A stretch of DNA of 28,553 nucleotides from Alphaproteobacteria bacterium. GTDB lineage: Bacteria > Pseudomonadota > Alphaproteobacteria > CAAGCB01 > CAG-977. The position numbers and the translations under genes were made by a program. Shown in pieces: positions 21,798 through 28,553 of the stretch. The notes under the pieces are model-generated. The model was given only the letters and a program-made list of their open reading frames with translations, did no database searches and was not told the DNA's origin. The stretch lies in NCBI GenBank assembly GCA_900768465.1, contig CAAGCY010000009.1, forward strand, positions 1 to 28,553, given 5' to 3'. The number at the start of each line of letters is the position of its first letter. Positions within the stretch are counted from its first letter, which is position 1.

Positions 21798-22963
21798 GCC
21801 GCCTCCAAAGCCGCTTTGCGCCGTTTGCGTTCGCGGGTGTACCAATGCGCCAGCGTCGCGACCGACAGCACCGCGCCCGCGACCGACAACGCCAAGCCCC
21901 AGCGCACGTCAAATCCCGCGCCGACAATCAGCGCCGCCAACAGCATCGAAGACACCGCGCCGACATCCCAGCCCAGTTCCGTATAATAAGTAAAGTACAG
22001 CGGGTGCGACGCGCGCTTTGTCGCGTTGTAAACGGCGGTCATCAGTCCCGTCATGGAAAAGCAATACGCAATCGCGGCGAAAAAGTCGCACGCAATCACC
22101 GCGGGGACGGAATAAGCGAAAAATCCGCGCACCGTCAAAATGATGATATGCATGCCGTAGCCGATATAGCAGATTTGCCGGCCTTTGCCTTTATCAATCA
22201 ATCTGCCGAACGCCATTGATCCCAGCGCGCGGAAAAACGCCGCCAAAGCAAGGATGAAGCCGAAGTTTTGATAGCTTTCGCCCAACAGCATGAACACGAT
22301 TAAAGGCCAAATCGACCCCGCTTGGTAAAACAAGCCGTCGCCGATGAACACGATAAAGCCGAAATGGTCGATATGTTTGCGTTCCTCGTGCGTTGCGGGC
22401 TTTGGCAAAGGCAGGGACGGCGTTTTCAGCAAAGGAATCGCGGCAACCAAAGTCAGTACAAACGGCATCATAAAGGCGTAGAACTTGTCCACGGACAGCA
22501 GTACGCCGCCGACCAAAGGTCCGATGACCGCGACGACGGTCGCAATCGCGTCGCGCACGCCGACGCTTGACCCGCGGTCTTGTTCGTCGCCGATCGAGGC
22601 GAAATAGTTGTGGTACGACACCCAGTACAGCACGTCCGCCAATCCCGAAATCACGATGAACGGAATCAAATGCCATGTCAGCCCGTCAATCGGCAGCATG
22701 GCGGGATAGCGCAAAGCAAACGCGATAGTGCCGACGGTCAGCGTCCAATGAACGCCTTTTTTCAAACAAAAGTGCATGGCAATCGGGCGGGTCAGCGTGC
22801 GGGAAAACAGCACGGCGGCATACACCAGAAACGTCAGCGTCAAGCTCAACCCCTGTTTGTACAAATACGCCAGCGTGAACATGGAACACATTTCCCAGCC
22901 CATCGCGCGCAATCCGTAATGAACGTTCAGATAGTTCAGCTGCTTGTTTGAAAAAAACGACAT
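21794..22963 (-). CDS. Major facilitator superfamily transporter
   Basis: The 389-residue protein is almost wholly hydrophobic, with about 11-12 predicted transmembrane segments and a basic C-terminus (WYTRERKRRKAALEAA). MFS features include the central loop KTPSLPLPKPATHEERKHIDHFG and the second-half segment FGRLIDKGKGRQICYIGYG, which resembles the G-R-x-x-D-R/K-x-G-R loop between helices of each half. The substrate cannot be told. It lies 13 bases after galU on the same strand, so they probably share a transcript. This is not a usual galU partner, and it may move a sugar or envelope precursor. Confidence 0.78.
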   Translation of the reverse strand: MSFFSNKQLNYLNVHYGLRAMGWEMCSMFTLAYLYKQGLSLTLTFLVYAAVLFSRTLTRPIAMHFCLKKGVHWTLTVGTIAFALRYPAMLPIDGLTWHLIPFIVISGLADVLYWVSYHNYFASIGDEQDRGSSVGVRDAIATVVAVIGPLVGGVLLSVDKFYAFMMPFVLTLVAAIPLLKTPSLPLPKPATHEERKHIDHFGFIVFIGDGLFYQAGSIWPLIVFMLLGESYQNFGFILALAAFFRALGSMAFGRLIDKGKGRQICYIGYGMHIIILTVRGFFAYSVPAVIACDFFAAIAYCFSMTGLMTAVYNATKRASHPLYFTYYTELGWDVGAVSSMLLAALIVGAGFDVRWGLALSVAGAVLSVATLAHWYTRERKRRKAALEAA

Positions 22964-22976
22964 TTTGCACAGTCCT

Positions 22977-23849
22977 TTATAAAGGCAGGGTTTTCAAAGC
23001 GGCTTTAAAATCGTCCGCCAAATCGGGTCTGTCAAGCGCATATTCGATATTCGCCATCAAAAAACCGATTTTGTTGCCGCAGTCGAACCGCCGTCCTTCG
23101 TATCGGAAGCCGTGCAAAGGCACTTTGCCGACGGTTGCCGCAATCGCGTCCGTCAGCTGGATTTCGCCTTTGACGCCCGTTTTTTGATGATCGAGTTCAT
23201 GCAGGACTTCGGGCGACAGGATATAGCGTCCCGACACGGCGCACCGCGACGGCGCGGCTTCGGGCGCGGGTTTTTCGACCATGCCGTTTGCTTTAATCAA
23301 TCGTCCGTCATCGCTTTCGACTTTTAAAACGCCGTAGCGCGACGTGTGTTCAAGCGGGACGTCCTGCACCGCAACGATGTTGCCGCCGACCGCGGGATAC
23401 GCGTCAACCAGCTGTTTCAGGCACGGCGTTTTGCAATGGAAAATATCGTCGGGCAGCAGCACGGCAAACGGTTCGTCGCCGATGAGGTCGCGGGCGCACC
23501 AAACGGCGTGTCCCAATCCTTTGGGTTCGCTTTGGCGGGTGTAGGATATTTTGCCCGACTCCAGCGTGCTGTCTTTTAAAAAGGCGAGTAAATCCGTTTT
23601 GCCGTCCTTTTCCAGCAGTTTTTCCAAAGCCGTGTTGGAATCGAAGTGGTCTTCAATCGCGGTTTTGCCGTGTCCCGTGACGAAAATGAAGTGTTCGATT
23701 CCGGCGGCGCGCGCTTCTTCGACGGCGTATTGAATCAGCGGCTTGTCGACGACGGGCAGCATCTCCTTGGGCATGGCTTTGGTGGCGGGCAAAAAGCGGG
23801 TTCCCAATCCTCCGACGGGGAAAACGGCTTTGCGGATGCGGGCGGTCAT
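22977..23849 (-). CDS. galU: UTP-glucose-1-phosphate uridylyltransferase GalU
   Basis: The 290-residue protein has the nucleotidyltransferase signature FPVGGLGTRFLPATKAMPKEMLPVVDKPLIQYAVEEA. It also has the UTP-site FVTGHGKTAIEDHFD, the metal site VLLPDDIF, and GMVEKPAPEAAPSRCAVSGRYIL, all diagnostic for GalU. It makes UDP-glucose from UTP and glucose-1-phosphate for lipopolysaccharide, exopolysaccharide and glycosylation. Length is standard. AAAGGA precedes ATG 23849. It is divergent from the ATP-grasp gene, with a 209-base spacer. Confidence 0.96.
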   Translation of the reverse strand: MTARIRKAVFPVGGLGTRFLPATKAMPKEMLPVVDKPLIQYAVEEARAAGIEHFIFVTGHGKTAIEDHFDSNTALEKLLEKDGKTDLLAFLKDSTLESGKISYTRQSEPKGLGHAVWCARDLIGDEPFAVLLPDDIFHCKTPCLKQLVDAYPAVGGNIVAVQDVPLEHTSRYGVLKVESDDGRLIKANGMVEKPAPEAAPSRCAVSGRYILSPEVLHELDHQKTGVKGEIQLTDAIAATVGKVPLHGFRYEGRRFDCGNKIGFLMANIEYALDRPDLADDFKAALKTLPL

Positions 23850-23923
23850 TTCAAAATCCTTTCAGTTTTAAAGCGTTGTTTTGTTATACCTGTTCTTTAA
23901 GATAAAGAAAATACAAAAATGAT

Positions 23924-23952
23924 TTGACAAACGGCGGTTTGCTTGCCATTTT
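23924..23952 (+). promoter_or_regulatory. Candidate promoter of the ATP-grasp/hydrolase operon with an overlapping dyad
   Basis: A perfect -35 TTGACA (23924-23929) is followed after 17 bases by CATTTT (23947-23952), a weak -10. The palindrome TGCCA-TTT-TGGCA (23944-23956) covers this -10, as a repressor operator would. The leader to GTG 24059 is about 100 bases. Confidence 0.45.
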
Positions 23953-24058
23953 GGCAGGTATCCGAAGACCAAAACTTACGGATACACAAATCTGACTGAA
24001 ACCAAACAAAAAACCACGGTTTAAAAAACAGAAAAATTCGGGCAAGGAGCCTAAAAAA

Positions 24059-25243
24059 GTGAATTTCGTTTTTATTTCGCCGCATTTTCCGTCACACTAT
24101 GTGAATTTTGCGGACCGCCTGAAGAAAATGGGCGTAAACGTTTTGGGGATTGCGGATTCGTCCTATGATTCCCTGACACCGGAACTGAAAAACGCGCTGA
24201 CGGAGTATTACCGCGTCGACAATATGGAAAACTACGACGAAGTGATGCGCGCCGTCGCTTACTTTACTTTCAAATACGGCCGAATCGACCGCTTGGAATC
24301 GTTCAATGAATACTGGCTGGAACTGGACGCGAAACTGCGTACCGATTTCAATATTCAGGGAACGCGTTATCCCGAAGTGCTGGAAAGCAAGCGTAAATAC
24401 TTGATGAAAAACCACTTTGAACGCGCAGGCGTTCCGTCCGCGCGCTGCCATTGCGTCACCACGCGCGAAGAAGGCGCGAAATTCGTCAAGGAAGTCGGCT
24501 ATCCCGTGTTCGTCAAACCCGATATCGGCGTCGGCGCTTACGCGTCCTATTCGATTAAAAACGAAGAAGAATTCAACCGCTTTTACGACAACTATCCGTC
24601 CGTTCCCTATGTGATGGAAGAATTCGTCAACGGGCTGATTGTTACGTTTGACGGCATTACAAACTATGAAAACGAACCGATTTTCATGACCAGCCACATC
24701 TTCCCCGAAAACGTTGCCGAAACGGTCAACGAAGGCGACGATTTGCGCTATTATTCCGTTTTGAAAATCGACCCCGCTTTGGAAAAAGCCGGACGCGCCG
24801 TTTTGAAATCGTTTGATACGTCCGCGCGCTTTTTCCACTTTGAATTCTTCAAATTGTACGAAGACAAAAAAGGCTTGGGCAAAAAGGGCGATTACGTCGC
24901 TTTGGAAGTCAACATGCGTCCGCCCGGCGGCTGCATGCCCGAACTGATGAACTATGAACACGACACGGACGTTTATCAGATGTACGCGGACATGATTGTT
25001 CACGACAGACTGTATCAGCCGACCGAAAAGAAATACATCGGCATTTACGTCGCGCGCAAAAACCGTTTCAACTACGTTCACACGCACGAAGAAATTCTGG
25101 AAAGATATCCCGACCAGCTGATGCAGTACAACGAAGTCGATGAAATCTTTTCCGCGGTAATGGGCGATCACATGTATCTGATGCGCGCCAAAACGCAGGA
25201 AGAAGCCGACGAAATCATTCGCTTTGTTCAGGAAAAGTGCTAA
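24059..25243 (+). CDS. ATP-grasp superfamily carboxylate ligase
   Basis: The 394-residue protein has a pre-ATP-grasp Rossmann-like N-terminus (FVFISPHFPSHYVNFADRLKKMGVNVLGIAD). It then has the ATP-grasp core: lysine strand YPVFVKPDIGVGAYASYS, hinge VPYVMEEFV, and metal site VALEVNMRPPGGCMPELMNY with Glu and Asn for Mg-ATP. Members activate a carboxylate as an acyl-phosphate and join it to an amine or other nucleophile. The layout resembles carbamoyl-phosphate-synthase-like and PurK/DdlB-like ligases, but no substrate can be named. The start is GTG 24059 with AAGGAG upstream. Its TAA abuts the ATG of the hydrolase with no gap, so they are one unit. Confidence 0.8.
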   Translation: MNFVFISPHFPSHYVNFADRLKKMGVNVLGIADSSYDSLTPELKNALTEYYRVDNMENYDEVMRAVAYFTFKYGRIDRLESFNEYWLELDAKLRTDFNIQGTRYPEVLESKRKYLMKNHFERAGVPSARCHCVTTREEGAKFVKEVGYPVFVKPDIGVGAYASYSIKNEEEFNRFYDNYPSVPYVMEEFVNGLIVTFDGITNYENEPIFMTSHIFPENVAETVNEGDDLRYYSVLKIDPALEKAGRAVLKSFDTSARFFHFEFFKLYEDKKGLGKKGDYVALEVNMRPPGGCMPELMNYEHDTDVYQMYADMIVHDRLYQPTEKKYIGIYVARKNRFNYVHTHEEILERYPDQLMQYNEVDEIFSAVMGDHMYLMRAKTQEEADEIIRFVQEKC

Positions 25244-25993
25244 ATGAAAGTCGAATATTACAACGAATACAGCCCCAATCTGGGGCGGCACATGGAGCTG
25301 AAAGTCTACGGACACGCGGGAAAGCCGATTTTGGTTTTCCCGTCGCAGTGCGGACGCTTTTACGAATATGAAGGCTTCGGCATGATTGACGTCGCGTCGG
25401 GCTTTATCGAAGAAGGCAAGGCGCAGTTTTTCTGTGTGGACGGGCTGGACTGGGAAACGTTCGTCAACAGCGGCTGGCCCGGCGACCGTCTGCACCGTTT
25501 CGAGCAGTACTTCAACTATATCTGCGAAGAAGTCGTTCCGTGGGCGCTGGACATCAACGCGATGGGCAGCCATTTCCGCGCGGGCGGCATGATGACGACG
25601 GGCTGTTCAATGGGAGCTTTGCACTCGGCGAACTTCTTTTTCCGCCGTCCCGATTTGTTTGACGCGGTTATCGCTCAAAGCGGTTTGTACAGCTGTCGTT
25701 CGTTCTTTGGCGGCGATTGCGCCGAAGACGGGATTTACTTTAATTCCCCGATGGAATATCTGCCGAATTTGAACGACAAGGAACTGTTGCACCGTTATCG
25801 TCATTCGCAGATTATCCTGTCGGTCGGGCAGGGCGCGTGGGAAAACGAATGTCTGCACGACACGCATGTCATGGACGACATTCTGCGCGCCAAAAACATT
25901 CCCGCTTGGGTTGATTATTGGGGACACGACGTCCCGCACGATTGGCCCGCATGGCGTGTCCAGCTGCCTTATTTCTTGGGGCATGTGCTGTAA
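25244..25993 (+). CDS. Esterase D-like alpha/beta hydrolase
   Basis: The 249-residue protein has the nucleophile elbow TTGCSMGALHSANFF (Ser122). An earlier strand is KPILVFPSQCGRFYEYEGFGM, and WGHDVPHDWPAWRVQLPYFL is near the end, supplying the catalytic His. An Asp for the triad is likely in the LSVGQGAWENECLHD region. This resembles the S-formylglutathione/putative-esterase family. No signal peptide is present, so it is cytoplasmic. It starts immediately after the ATP-grasp stop, implying translational coupling and a joint role such as making and cleaving the same ester or amide. tRNA-Arg begins 12 bases downstream. Confidence 0.82.
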   Translation: MKVEYYNEYSPNLGRHMELKVYGHAGKPILVFPSQCGRFYEYEGFGMIDVASGFIEEGKAQFFCVDGLDWETFVNSGWPGDRLHRFEQYFNYICEEVVPWALDINAMGSHFRAGGMMTTGCSMGALHSANFFFRRPDLFDAVIAQSGLYSCRSFFGGDCAEDGIYFNSPMEYLPNLNDKELLHRYRHSQIILSVGQGAWENECLHDTHVMDDILRAKNIPAWVDYWGHDVPHDWPAWRVQLPYFLGHVL

Positions 25994-26005
25994 AGACCTT
26001 TGTCT

Positions 26006-26082
26006 GTCCCCGTAGCTCAACCGGATAGAGCATCGGTTTCCTAAACCGGGGGCTGTGAGTTCGATTCTCGCCGGGGACACCA
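26006..26082 (+). tRNA. tRNA-Arg (CCU)
   Basis: A 77-base cloverleaf: acceptor GTCCCCG pairs with CGGGGAC, D arm GCTC-AACCGGATA-GAGC, anticodon arm TCGGT-TTCCTAA-ACCGG giving CCU (reads AGG), T arm GTGAG-TTCGATT-CTCGC, discriminator A and encoded CCA at 26080-26082. It may be cotranscribed with the hydrolase gene. Confidence 0.97.
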
Positions 26083-26122
26083 AAATAAAAACCCCGCCAT
26101 TTTGGCGGGGTTTTTATTTTGG
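26080..26122. terminator. Bidirectional terminator after tRNA-Arg
   Basis: A perfect 20-bp stem with a TTT loop: CCAAAATAAAAACCCCGCCA against its exact complement. It begins in the tRNA CCA end. T-rich arms on both strands fit transcription stopping from either side. Confidence 0.85.
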
Positions 26123-26160
26123 TATTTGTGACAGGAATCGAACTCACGGGGCTGCTACCC
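26118..26160 (-). pseudogene. Inverted 3' tRNA-like fragment
   Basis: On the minus strand the segment reads GTGAGTTCGATTC (26147-26135), then CTGTCACAAAT, then ACCA, next to the shared terminator. The 13-base T-arm block is an exact inverted copy of 26055-26067 in tRNA-Arg. No 5' half follows: the body is replaced by the tandem repeat, and the T stem is broken. It is a tRNA remnant or an inverted partial duplication. Confidence 0.5.
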
Positions 26161-26352
26161 GCAGGGGGAAAACTACTACCCGTAGGGGGAAACTACTACC
26201 CGTAGGGGGAAAACTACTACCCGTAGGGGGAAACTACTACCCGTAGGGGGAAAACTACTACCCGTAGGGGGAAACTACTGCCCGTAGGGGGAAAACTACT
26301 GCCCGCAGGGGGAACTGCTACCCGCAGGGGGAACTACTGCCCGCAGGGGGAG
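26152..26352. repeat. Tandem repeat array, about ten 19-21 bp units
   Basis: Ten units similar to CTACTACCCGTAGGGGGAAA run without a gap; a decayed eleventh follows to about 26370. Units 2-7 alternate strictly between 20 and 21 bases (three or four A), so the growth unit there was a 41-bp dimer. Units 8-10 shorten to 19 bases. Each unit holds a small dyad (CTAC-CC-GTAG); some right-hand units carry CTGC-CC-GCAG, a paired change keeping the dyad. No start or ribosome site suggests coding. Confidence 0.9.
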
Positions 26353-26394
26353 TCGTTATCCGCAGAAAAAAATATTGTCCTCAAAAAAATTTTT

Positions 26395-26463
26395 TTGCTT
26401 GCAAGGTGTTGACTATATATAGTTTAAAACAGTCGATTTTTGGAACAGAAAACTATATGTAGT
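26395..26463 (+). promoter_or_regulatory. Two 12-bp dyads 40 bp apart, the first over a possible -10
   Basis: ACTATATATAGT (26412-26423) is a perfect palindrome; ACTATATGTAGT (26452-26463) is a one-change copy. Their centres are 40 bp apart, close to four helical turns. TTGCTT (26395-26400) and TATAGT (26418-26423) with 17-base spacing could form a promoter whose -10 lies inside the first dyad. This looks like a cooperative operator pair upstream of the cysteine-rich protein gene. Confidence 0.45.
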
Positions 26464-26502
26464 GCAAAAGACGCCCTTTATTTTTTAGAATTGTTCAATT
26501 CT

Positions 26503-26543
26503 GCCACATTTGCCACAATTTAGCCATAATTTTGCCACAATTG
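26503..26543 (+). promoter_or_regulatory. Four GCCACAATT-type iterons
   Basis: Copies GCCACATT, GCCACAATT, GCCATAATT and GCCACAATT start at 26503, 26512, 26523 and 26534, with spacings of 9, 11 and 11 bases. They lie 45-85 bases upstream of the start codon of the cysteine-rich protein and resemble a helically phased binding array. Confidence 0.4.
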
Positions 26544-26587
26544 TGTGTTAGCCTTGTAAAATGATGAAGTTTTTAAGGAGAAGACTC

Positions 26588-28553
26588 ATGAAAAAGCTTA
26601 TGATTTTAGCGGCGGCGTTTGTTTTGAACGCTGCTACTGCGTGGGCGGAGAGTACTCCCGTATTTAATGAAACGGGGGCATTCGTTATAGCGCGCAGTGT
26701 AAAATTAGGGGAAACAAACATATCCGTCGCGCCGAAAACGGCGGAAACGGCACAAAAGACTTGTCCGCCGGGGGATCCGTCCTGTTCGGGCGTGGCGAAG
26801 TGCGATTCGGATTCCGATTGTAAGGAAGACGAATACTGTACTTCCGTAAAAGTGTGCAAACCGCTGTGCGAACGCGGCAAGACGCTGGACAAGGAAAAAT
26901 GCAGCGGGGAAACGCCCGTTTGCGCGACGGACAATCACAAATCGTATTGCGCGTGCAGCGCGGAATCGTGTCCCAAAGCGTACAAATGCGGCAAAACAGG
27001 CAACCGCTATGCGTGCGAAACGTGCGCGGCGGGCGAAGAATGCGGCTGTCCTGCGGGAACAAAGTCCAACGGATCGGGTTCGTGCGTAACATGCAACTTT
27101 GATACCGATTGCGCCGACGACCAAGTGTGCGAAAACAAAGGCACGACATCGTCGCAATGCAAAACGTTGATTTGCGACGCGGACAAATATCCCGAAAATC
27201 ACGAATGCAAATCGTGTTCGGGCGCGATTTCGGACTGCGTGACGTGCAACAACGCCAGAACGTGTTCGGGCTGTCAAATAGGCTATGACCTTGTTGACGG
27301 CAAATGCCAACTGCATGATTGCGGCGCGGGCAAGTATCTGGATATGAGCGACGGCAAATGTTATTCGTGTTCGAACGGATGCAAATCCTGCACGGGTCCG
27401 GATGCATGTACGGAATGTGAAAACGCGTACAATCTGGAAAGCGGCTATTGCATAATGAAAACGTGCGAAGCGGGAATGTATCTGAATTCGGAAACGGGCG
27501 AATGTCTGTCTTGTCCGGCAACGTGCACAACCTGCGCGACGGTGATGACATCGTCGGAAACGCCGCAATGCACGTCTTGCGCGGAAGGATACAAACTGGA
27601 CGAAGCCACGGCAACATGCGTCGAGCTGAATTGTTCGGATGCGGAATATGTCAAAGGCAACGAATGTCTGCCGTGTTCCGGTACGATTTCGAATTGTTTG
27701 ACGTGTTCGGGCGAAAACACCTGCACGGTTTGCGAGAACGGATTCACGCTGCAAAACGGTCAATGCGTTGGCGTCGATTGTGGCGCGGGAACGTATTTGA
27801 ATATGTCGAAAAATCCGGCAACGTGCGATTCCTGCTCTTCGCCGTGCGCGACCTGTACGGGATCCGCAACATCGTGCACCGGCTGTGTCGACGGCTATAA
27901 ACTGTCGGGCAGTTCGTGTGTTAAAAAATCGTGTTCCGAAATGGGCTATTCGACAAGCTGTCCGTCGGGATACGATTCAACACGCGAAACAACGGGTTCG
28001 GACGGACAGTGCTATTCGTGTTCGAAACCGGGCGATTATTGCGCGTCCGACAGCGAATGCAACGACAGCACCAAAAAATGCGTGAACAATAAATGCGTGA
28101 AGAAATCGTGTTCGGAAATCAGCAGTTCGTACAGAACAGGCTGTTCTGCGGGTGAAAGCAAAACTTCGACAGGCGTGTCGGGTTCGGACGGAACGTGCTA
28201 TACGTGTTCGCCGATTTCCGGTTGGTGTTCGTCGAACAGCGATTGCGGCAGATATGAAAAATGCGTGAACAACAAATGCGTGAAAAAATCGTGTTCCGAA
28301 ATGGGCTATTCGACATCGTGCGGTACGGGCTATACGGCAACGAACGCGGGTGTTTCGGGTTCGGACGGAACGTGCTACACCTGTCCCGCGACACCGTGTC
28401 CGAGCGGATATTCGACAAGTACGACATCGTGCGGCAGCGGCTATACGCTGAAAACCAGCGGTTATTCCGCGGGCAAAGCGTGCGGCAAGTGTGAAGCGGC
28501 GAAGTGCCCTGACGGATATTCGGTATCCGTTACGTGGTGTTTCGGCAACGAAA
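26588..28553 (+). CDS. Secreted cysteine-rich repeat protein (3' partial)
   Basis: The frame is open from ATG 26588 to the window end, 655 residues with no stop. AAGGAG lies 8 bases upstream. Residues 1-20 are a signal peptide (KKLMILAAAFVLNAATAWA). About 45 residues of ordinary sequence follow; then cysteines appear every 5-10 residues, 88 in all by my count. The first block (about 65-440) has repeats of the form C-x2-C-x(3-6)-C-x2-C-x(4-6)-C-x2-C-x2-G-Y-x-L-x(3-6)-C. These recall furin-like/EGF-like repeats and the variant surface proteins of Giardia. The second block (from about 440) repeats KKCVNNKCVKKSCSE and GSDGTCYTC. It should be exported and disulfide-bonded; function unknown, possibly surface adhesion. 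Confidence 0.75.
   Translation, partial: MKKLMILAAAFVLNAATAWAESTPVFNETGAFVIARSVKLGETNISVAPKTAETAQKTCPPGDPSCSGVAKCDSDSDCKEDEYCTSVKVCKPLCERGKTLDKEKCSGETPVCATDNHKSYCACSAESCPKAYKCGKTGNRYACETCAAGEECGCPAGTKSNGSGSCVTCNFDTDCADDQVCENKGTTSSQCKTLICDADKYPENHECKSCSGAISDCVTCNNARTCSGCQIGYDLVDGKCQLHDCGAGKYLDMSDGKCYSCSNGCKSCTGPDACTECENAYNLESGYCIMKTCEAGMYLNSETGECLSCPATCTTCATVMTSSETPQCTSCAEGYKLDEATATCVELNCSDAEYVKGNECLPCSGTISNCLTCSGENTCTVCENGFTLQNGQCVGVDCGAGTYLNMSKNPATCDSCSSPCATCTGSATSCTGCVDGYKLSGSSCVKKSCSEMGYSTSCPSGYDSTRETTGSDGQCYSCSKPGDYCASDSECNDSTKKCVNNKCVKKSCSEISSSYRTGCSAGESKTSTGVSGSDGTCYTCSPISGWCSSNSDCGRYEKCVNNKCVKKSCSEMGYSTSCGTGYTATNAGVSGSDGTCYTCPATPCPSGYSTSTTSCGSGYTLKTSGYSAGKACGKCEAAKCPDGYSVSVTWCFGNE

Noticed and set aside
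24092..25573. 493-codon minus-strand frame opposite the ATP-grasp/hydrolase pair
   Set aside because: It spans two real genes on the other strand, and its FVF/VDF-rich composition marks it as a shadow.
26055..26246. Plus-strand frame through tRNA-Arg and the tandem repeat
   Set aside because: It begins inside a tRNA and encodes only repeat-derived residues; no ribosome site.
26152..26352. CRISPR array
   Set aside because: Units are contiguous with no unique spacers, and no cas genes are visible.
26412..26463. Restriction-modification controller boxes
   Set aside because: The dyads resemble C-boxes in having ACT...AGT arms, but length and centre differ and no restriction, methylase or controller gene is in the window.
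26685..27763. Long minus-strand frames opposite the cysteine-rich gene
   Set aside because: They are Arg/Cys/Thr-rich or Ala/Phe/Arg-rich antisense products of a repetitive gene. The plus frame has a signal peptide, ribosome site and regular cysteine repeats.

Overview
The window looks like a chromosomal piece of a flagellated alphaproteobacterium with moderate GC. The evidence is family and gene order: fliX divergent from flgI with dksA just downstream of fliX, the maf - RNase E/G - yacG - tRNA-Phe run, the CnoX-like thioredoxin next to a LON-domain protein, ftsK followed by lolA, an AapJ-type amino-acid binding protein, and a single-cysteine DksA. The presence of a very large cysteine-rich secreted protein, an AT-rich intergenic tandem repeat and an orphan zincin suggests an uncultured, host- or gut-associated lineage. 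That last placement is inference; no rRNA is present to fix the taxon.

Layout. 1-2579: tail of an unidentified protein, a DtxR/MntR-like metalloregulator, an AapJ-like periplasmic binding protein (minus) and a MlaC-type phospholipid carrier (plus). 2548-8996 (minus): a flagellar operon flgI - flgJ/cheL (rod-binding) - flgN-like chaperone - flgK - flgL, headed by a near-consensus sigma-54 promoter at 9036-9052. FlgL carries about 400 extra residues made of five related beta-type repeats. 9180-11994 (plus): fliX, dksA, maf, a short RNase E/G and yacG, then tRNA-Phe. 12134-12735: no intact gene; it holds a decayed aminotransferase-fold gene end and an unexplained CCA-terminated segment followed by a terminator. 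12735-13290 (minus): tRNA-Gly and two small uncertain ORFs. 13485-18263 (plus): CnoX-like protein, LON-domain protein, FtsK, LolA, a small His-tailed membrane protein. 18335-20680 (minus): an unrecognised 781-residue protein with a zincin HELGH site. 20889-23849: an RDD-family membrane protein, then an MFS transporter and GalU (minus). 24059-25993 (plus): a tightly coupled ATP-grasp ligase / alpha-beta hydrolase pair followed by tRNA-Arg(CCU). 26083-26587: a bidirectional terminator with an inverted tRNA-like fragment, about ten tandem 19-21 bp repeats, two 12-bp dyads 40 bp apart and four GCCA-type iterons. These sit in front of a secreted cysteine-rich protein (88 Cys in the 655 residues visible) that runs off the end.

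How it fits together. The flagellar block holds P-ring, rod-cap, hook-filament junction proteins and their chaperone, plus FliX, which in Caulobacter modulates the sigma-54 activator FlbD; the sigma-54 site in front of flgI fits that logic. The housekeeping block covers stringent response, nucleotide and RNA quality, chromosome segregation and lipoprotein transport. The least explained parts are the zincin protein, the ligase/hydrolase pair, the tmRNA-like segment, the FlgL expansion, and the repeat-rich control region of the cysteine-rich surface protein.
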